Translations under genes and position numbers: made by a program
Shown: positions 62,216 to 64,000 of the stretch, piece after piece
How positions within the stretch are numbered: the first letter of the stretch is position 1
Layout of the letters: every line of letters starts with the position of its first letter
From: Metabacillus litoralis
GTDB lineage: Bacteria > Bacillota > Bacilli > Bacillales > Bacillaceae
Reading direction: 5' to 3'
Assembly (NCBI RefSeq): GCF_007994985.1
Contig: NZ_VOQF01000012.1
Span: forward strand, 62,001-126,000
Length of the DNA stretch: 64,000 nucleotides
Notes under the pieces: generated by a model
Database searches by the model: none
Told to the model about the DNA's origin: nothing
Seen by the model: only the letters and a program-made list of their open reading frames with translations

Positions 62216-62315
62216 TTTATCAGCGATTTTTTGAATTTATCAACGATTTTGAGAAAATATCATCGATTTTTCGGATTTATCAACGATTCTGGGAATTTAT
62301 CAGCGATTAGACTAT
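62216..62315 (+). repeat. 20-bp tandem repeat array, five units
   Basis: Units start at 62216, 62236, 62256, 62276 and 62296. They correspond to the left array less one tttatcagcgattctgggaa unit. The core centre has mutated in some units (atcaacgat, atcatcgat). Confidence 0.85.
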
Positions 62316-62354
62316 TCTCGACAAAAATCGCACAACATCACCCAGCTCAAGCAC

Positions 62355-62388
62355 AATAAAAAGCACTTTCCCCATAGAGAGAAAGTGC
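62355..62388 (-). terminator. Terminator of the SNF symporter gene
   Basis: On the minus strand GCACTTTC and GAAAGTGC pair around tctctatgg-type bases, followed by TTTTTATTG. The equivalent hairpin in the duplicated left unit is mutated. Confidence 0.8.
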
Positions 62389-62397
62389 CAACACATA

Positions 62398-63747
62398 TTA
62401 TCCTTTTAAAATCCCAAGTGTGCCTAAAAATACAACAATAATTGTCACAGGAACAACCCATTTCATCAAAAAGCTCCAAAGTGTGAACATCCCAGGTGAC
62501 AATCTGTTACTTAAAGTAAATTCATCCTTCACAAGCTGTTTATTCATTTTAAAAGAAATAAACAAAGCAATCAGTAAACAGCCTAGTGGCAGCATAATAT
62601 TACTTACTAGAAAATCAGTTGCATCAAAAACGGTTTTACCGAAAATTTTAAAGCCTTGTAGGTAACTAAAAGATAGGGCAGCTGGAATGCCTGCTATAAA
62701 CACAATGAGTCCTGATATCCATGTAACTTTCTTTCTTGAGCGTTTTCCACTTTCCGTAAATGCCGATACAATAATTTCAAGTAAACTAAACGATGATGTT
62801 AACGTTGCAAATAAGAATAGCACTAAAAATACCGCTAAAAAGAATTCTCCAGCTGGAATTTGCGAAAAGACAGCTGGTAATACCATAAATAGCAAGCCTG
62901 GTCCTTCAGCTGGTTCAAAATCAAAGGCAAATACAACAGGGAAGATTGCCAGTCCTGCAAGAATTGAAACAAAGATATTCATCACAACAACAGAGCCTGC
63001 TGAAGAAGGAATACTTACTTTCTTATCTAAATATGAGCTATATGTGACCATACATGAAAAACCAACAGCTAAAGCAAAGAATGATTGTCCAAGTGCATAC
63101 AAAACAGATCCACCAGTAATTTCAGAGAAGTCAGGTTTTAAGAAGAATTCGATCCCTTCCATTGCACCTTCTAATGTTAGTGATCTTACAACTAAAATGA
63201 TAAAAAACACAAACAAAAGTGGCATCATATATTTACTTGCTTTTTCAATTCCATTTTTGATACCAATTGAGATAACAAGAATATTGATTAGTAAAAACAC
63301 TGCTAAGCCAAGTAATGTTGTTGTAGGCGTTGCTGTAATACTTCCAAATAAATCGGGATAGCTTGCATTTGCTTCAATAACATTTCCACTAATCGCCATG
63401 ATGCTATAAATTAAAACCCAGCCACCTACAACTGCATAAAAAGATAACAACAGAAAGCAACCAATTACACCTAATGGTCCTGTTATTGTCCATAGGCTAT
63501 TAGGTGCTAGCTTGCGGTAGGCAGAAACAGCTTCTTTTTGTGCACCTCGTCCGATGATGAACTCGGAAATTAACATTGGAAGTCCAATGAGAATGGTGAA
63601 AGCAATGAACATTAATAAAAATGCTCCCCCACCACTCATGCCTGTTACATACGGAAACTTCCATATTGCTCCAAGACCGATCGCAGCCCCGGCTGATGCC
63701 ATGATAAAACCAAATTTAGAAGACCACTGCTCTCTATTTTTACTCAA
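62398..63747 (-). CDS. Sodium:neurotransmitter symporter family (SNF) amino-acid transporter
   Basis: A 449-residue, 12-TM sodium-coupled transporter, LeuT-like. The N-terminal Na/substrate site GFIMASAGAAIGLGAIWKFPYVTGMSGGGAFLL (about residues 13-45) is intact, as is the TM6 region QSFFALAVGFSCMVTYSSYL. Length and start (TTG after GGGGGATGGG) fit the YhdH/YocR group. Its last 65 codons have a tandem duplicate downstream. It lies 96 bases downstream of a tryptophan 2,3-dioxygenase gene on the same strand; a tryptophan or related aromatic substrate is possible because TnaT-type transporters belong to this family, but this is inference. Confidence 0.9.
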   Translation of the reverse strand: MSKNREQWSSKFGFIMASAGAAIGLGAIWKFPYVTGMSGGGAFLLMFIAFTILIGLPMLISEFIIGRGAQKEAVSAYRKLAPNSLWTITGPLGVIGCFLLLSFYAVVGGWVLIYSIMAISGNVIEANASYPDLFGSITATPTTTLLGLAVFLLINILVISIGIKNGIEKASKYMMPLLFVFFIILVVRSLTLEGAMEGIEFFLKPDFSEITGGSVLYALGQSFFALAVGFSCMVTYSSYLDKKVSIPSSAGSVVVMNIFVSILAGLAIFPVVFAFDFEPAEGPGLLFMVLPAVFSQIPAGEFFLAVFLVLFLFATLTSSFSLLEIIVSAFTESGKRSRKKVTWISGLIVFIAGIPAALSFSYLQGFKIFGKTVFDATDFLVSNIMLPLGCLLIALFISFKMNKQLVKDEFTLSNRLSPGMFTLWSFLMKWVVPVTIIVVFLGTLGILKG

Positions 63748-63843
63748 TTATCCCATCCCCCTCGATGTCCATGACCAGTCGATATGCATGATTTCACTTA
63801 CTAACTTTTCAAACGATTTTTCTTAAAAATTTTCACTCTCAAT

Positions 63844-64000
63844 TTATAATTCAGTTCGGATATCCCATAATTCAGGGAAAAATCTCTGATCTAACACCTT
63901 TTTCAAATAACCAACACCTGATGATCCTCCTGTACCCATTTTGAAGCCTATCACTCTTTCTACTGTTTTCATATGACGGAAGCGCCATTGCTGTAGCCAA
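63844..64000 (-). CDS. kynA: Tryptophan 2,3-dioxygenase, C-terminal part
   Basis: The last 51 codons of a heme dioxygenase that converts tryptophan to N-formylkynurenine, the first step of the kynurenine pathway. The frame reads [18 protein letters not shown], then [20 protein letters not shown] and [10 protein letters not shown], which is the characteristic TDO C-terminus. The His in WRFRHM is probably the axial heme ligand, and GTGGSSG contacts the substrate. The N-terminal part lies beyond the window. In Bacillus this gene usually starts a kynABU group. Confidence 0.93.
   Translation of the reverse strand, partial: WLQQWRFRHMKTVERVIGFKMGTGGSSGVGYLKKVLDQRFFPELWDIRTEL

Larger units (their letters stand above)
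62096..62600. repeat. Tandem duplication, right unit
   Basis: This is the second copy of the 475-bp segment. Its right part is the live 3' end of the SNF symporter gene, and its left part carries a five-unit 20-bp array. Confidence 0.8.

Noticed and set aside
61741-62315. CRISPR or coding repeat in the 20-bp arrays
   Set aside because: The 20-base period is not a multiple of three, no frame has an SD, and unit size is too small for CRISPR.
62687-63361. Long plus-strand frame (224 codons) opposite the SNF symporter gene
   Set aside because: It is antisense to a strongly conserved transporter, has no SD, and its residue content reflects the complementary codons.

Overview
The window is chromosomal DNA from an endospore-forming, low-GC Bacillaceae bacterium. 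The support for this is AT-rich sequence, strong AGGAGG-type ribosome binding sites with frequent TTG and GTG starts, a tricistronic GerA-type germination operon, an S-box riboswitch, a Pho box, and many genes that resemble Bacillus subtilis families (YclM/ThrD, YfkN, YpiB, Med, OpuB, YdbD). I cannot name the species. No rRNA, tRNA, prophage, CRISPR array or intact insertion sequence was seen. The window begins inside an MFS drug exporter gene and ends inside a tryptophan 2,3-dioxygenase gene.

Layout. 1-6.9 kb: MFS exporters, a 3D-domain cell-wall protein, and two double-domain MpsC-like (DUF2294) proteins flanking a helical unknown; a promoter plus terminator upstream suggests a small RNA or attenuated leader. 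7.2-12.4 kb: a complete sucrose PTS regulon (scrK, scrB, scrA, scrR) with three ScrR-type operators. 12.9-19 kb: two unknown membrane proteins, aspartokinase (ThrD type) and a polar amino-acid ABC importer. 19.7-23.8 kb: a ribose-type ABC importer under a clear SAM (S-box) riboswitch, probably a methionine-salvage sugar importer. 24-27.8 kb: a small protein, an MFS exporter and glutaminyl-tRNA synthetase. 28-32.7 kb: an orphan histidine kinase next to a Med-like binding protein, a hydrolase and an excisionase-like HTH protein. 33-37.1 kb: a germinant receptor operon D-B-A-C. 37.3-43.3 kb: a methyltransferase, a YpiB paralogue and a photolyase-DUF429-P450-flavin oxidoreductase cluster. 43.6-48.8 kb: MscS channel, chemoreceptor and PAS-GGDEF-EAL protein. 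49-53.4 kb: a wall-anchored YfkN-type nucleotidase behind a Pho box. 53.4-61.3 kb: a flavodoxin-fold reductase, an OpuB-type osmoprotectant importer, a uracil-DNA-glycosylase-like protein, Mn catalase, a small unknown, an aldo/keto reductase and a Ca/Na antiporter. 61.6-64 kb: a tandem duplication with repeat arrays, an SNF symporter and kynA.

The non-coding DNA is unusually structured. Three copies of a roughly 340-bp element with inverted ends each lie just downstream of a minus-strand gene and carry a terminator hairpin in the useful orientation. Two loci about 20 kb apart hold tandem arrays of the same 21-bp unit (14-bp core plus 7 variable bases), a third locus holds 20-bp units, and a fourth holds a decayed array. 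The 20-bp array was duplicated together with the 3' end of the symporter gene, leaving a gene-end pseudogene.

For follow-up, the strongest candidates are the S-box importer, the promoter/terminator leader at the MpsC-like locus, the Med-like protein with its orphan kinase, the photolyase/P450 cluster and the intergenic array families.
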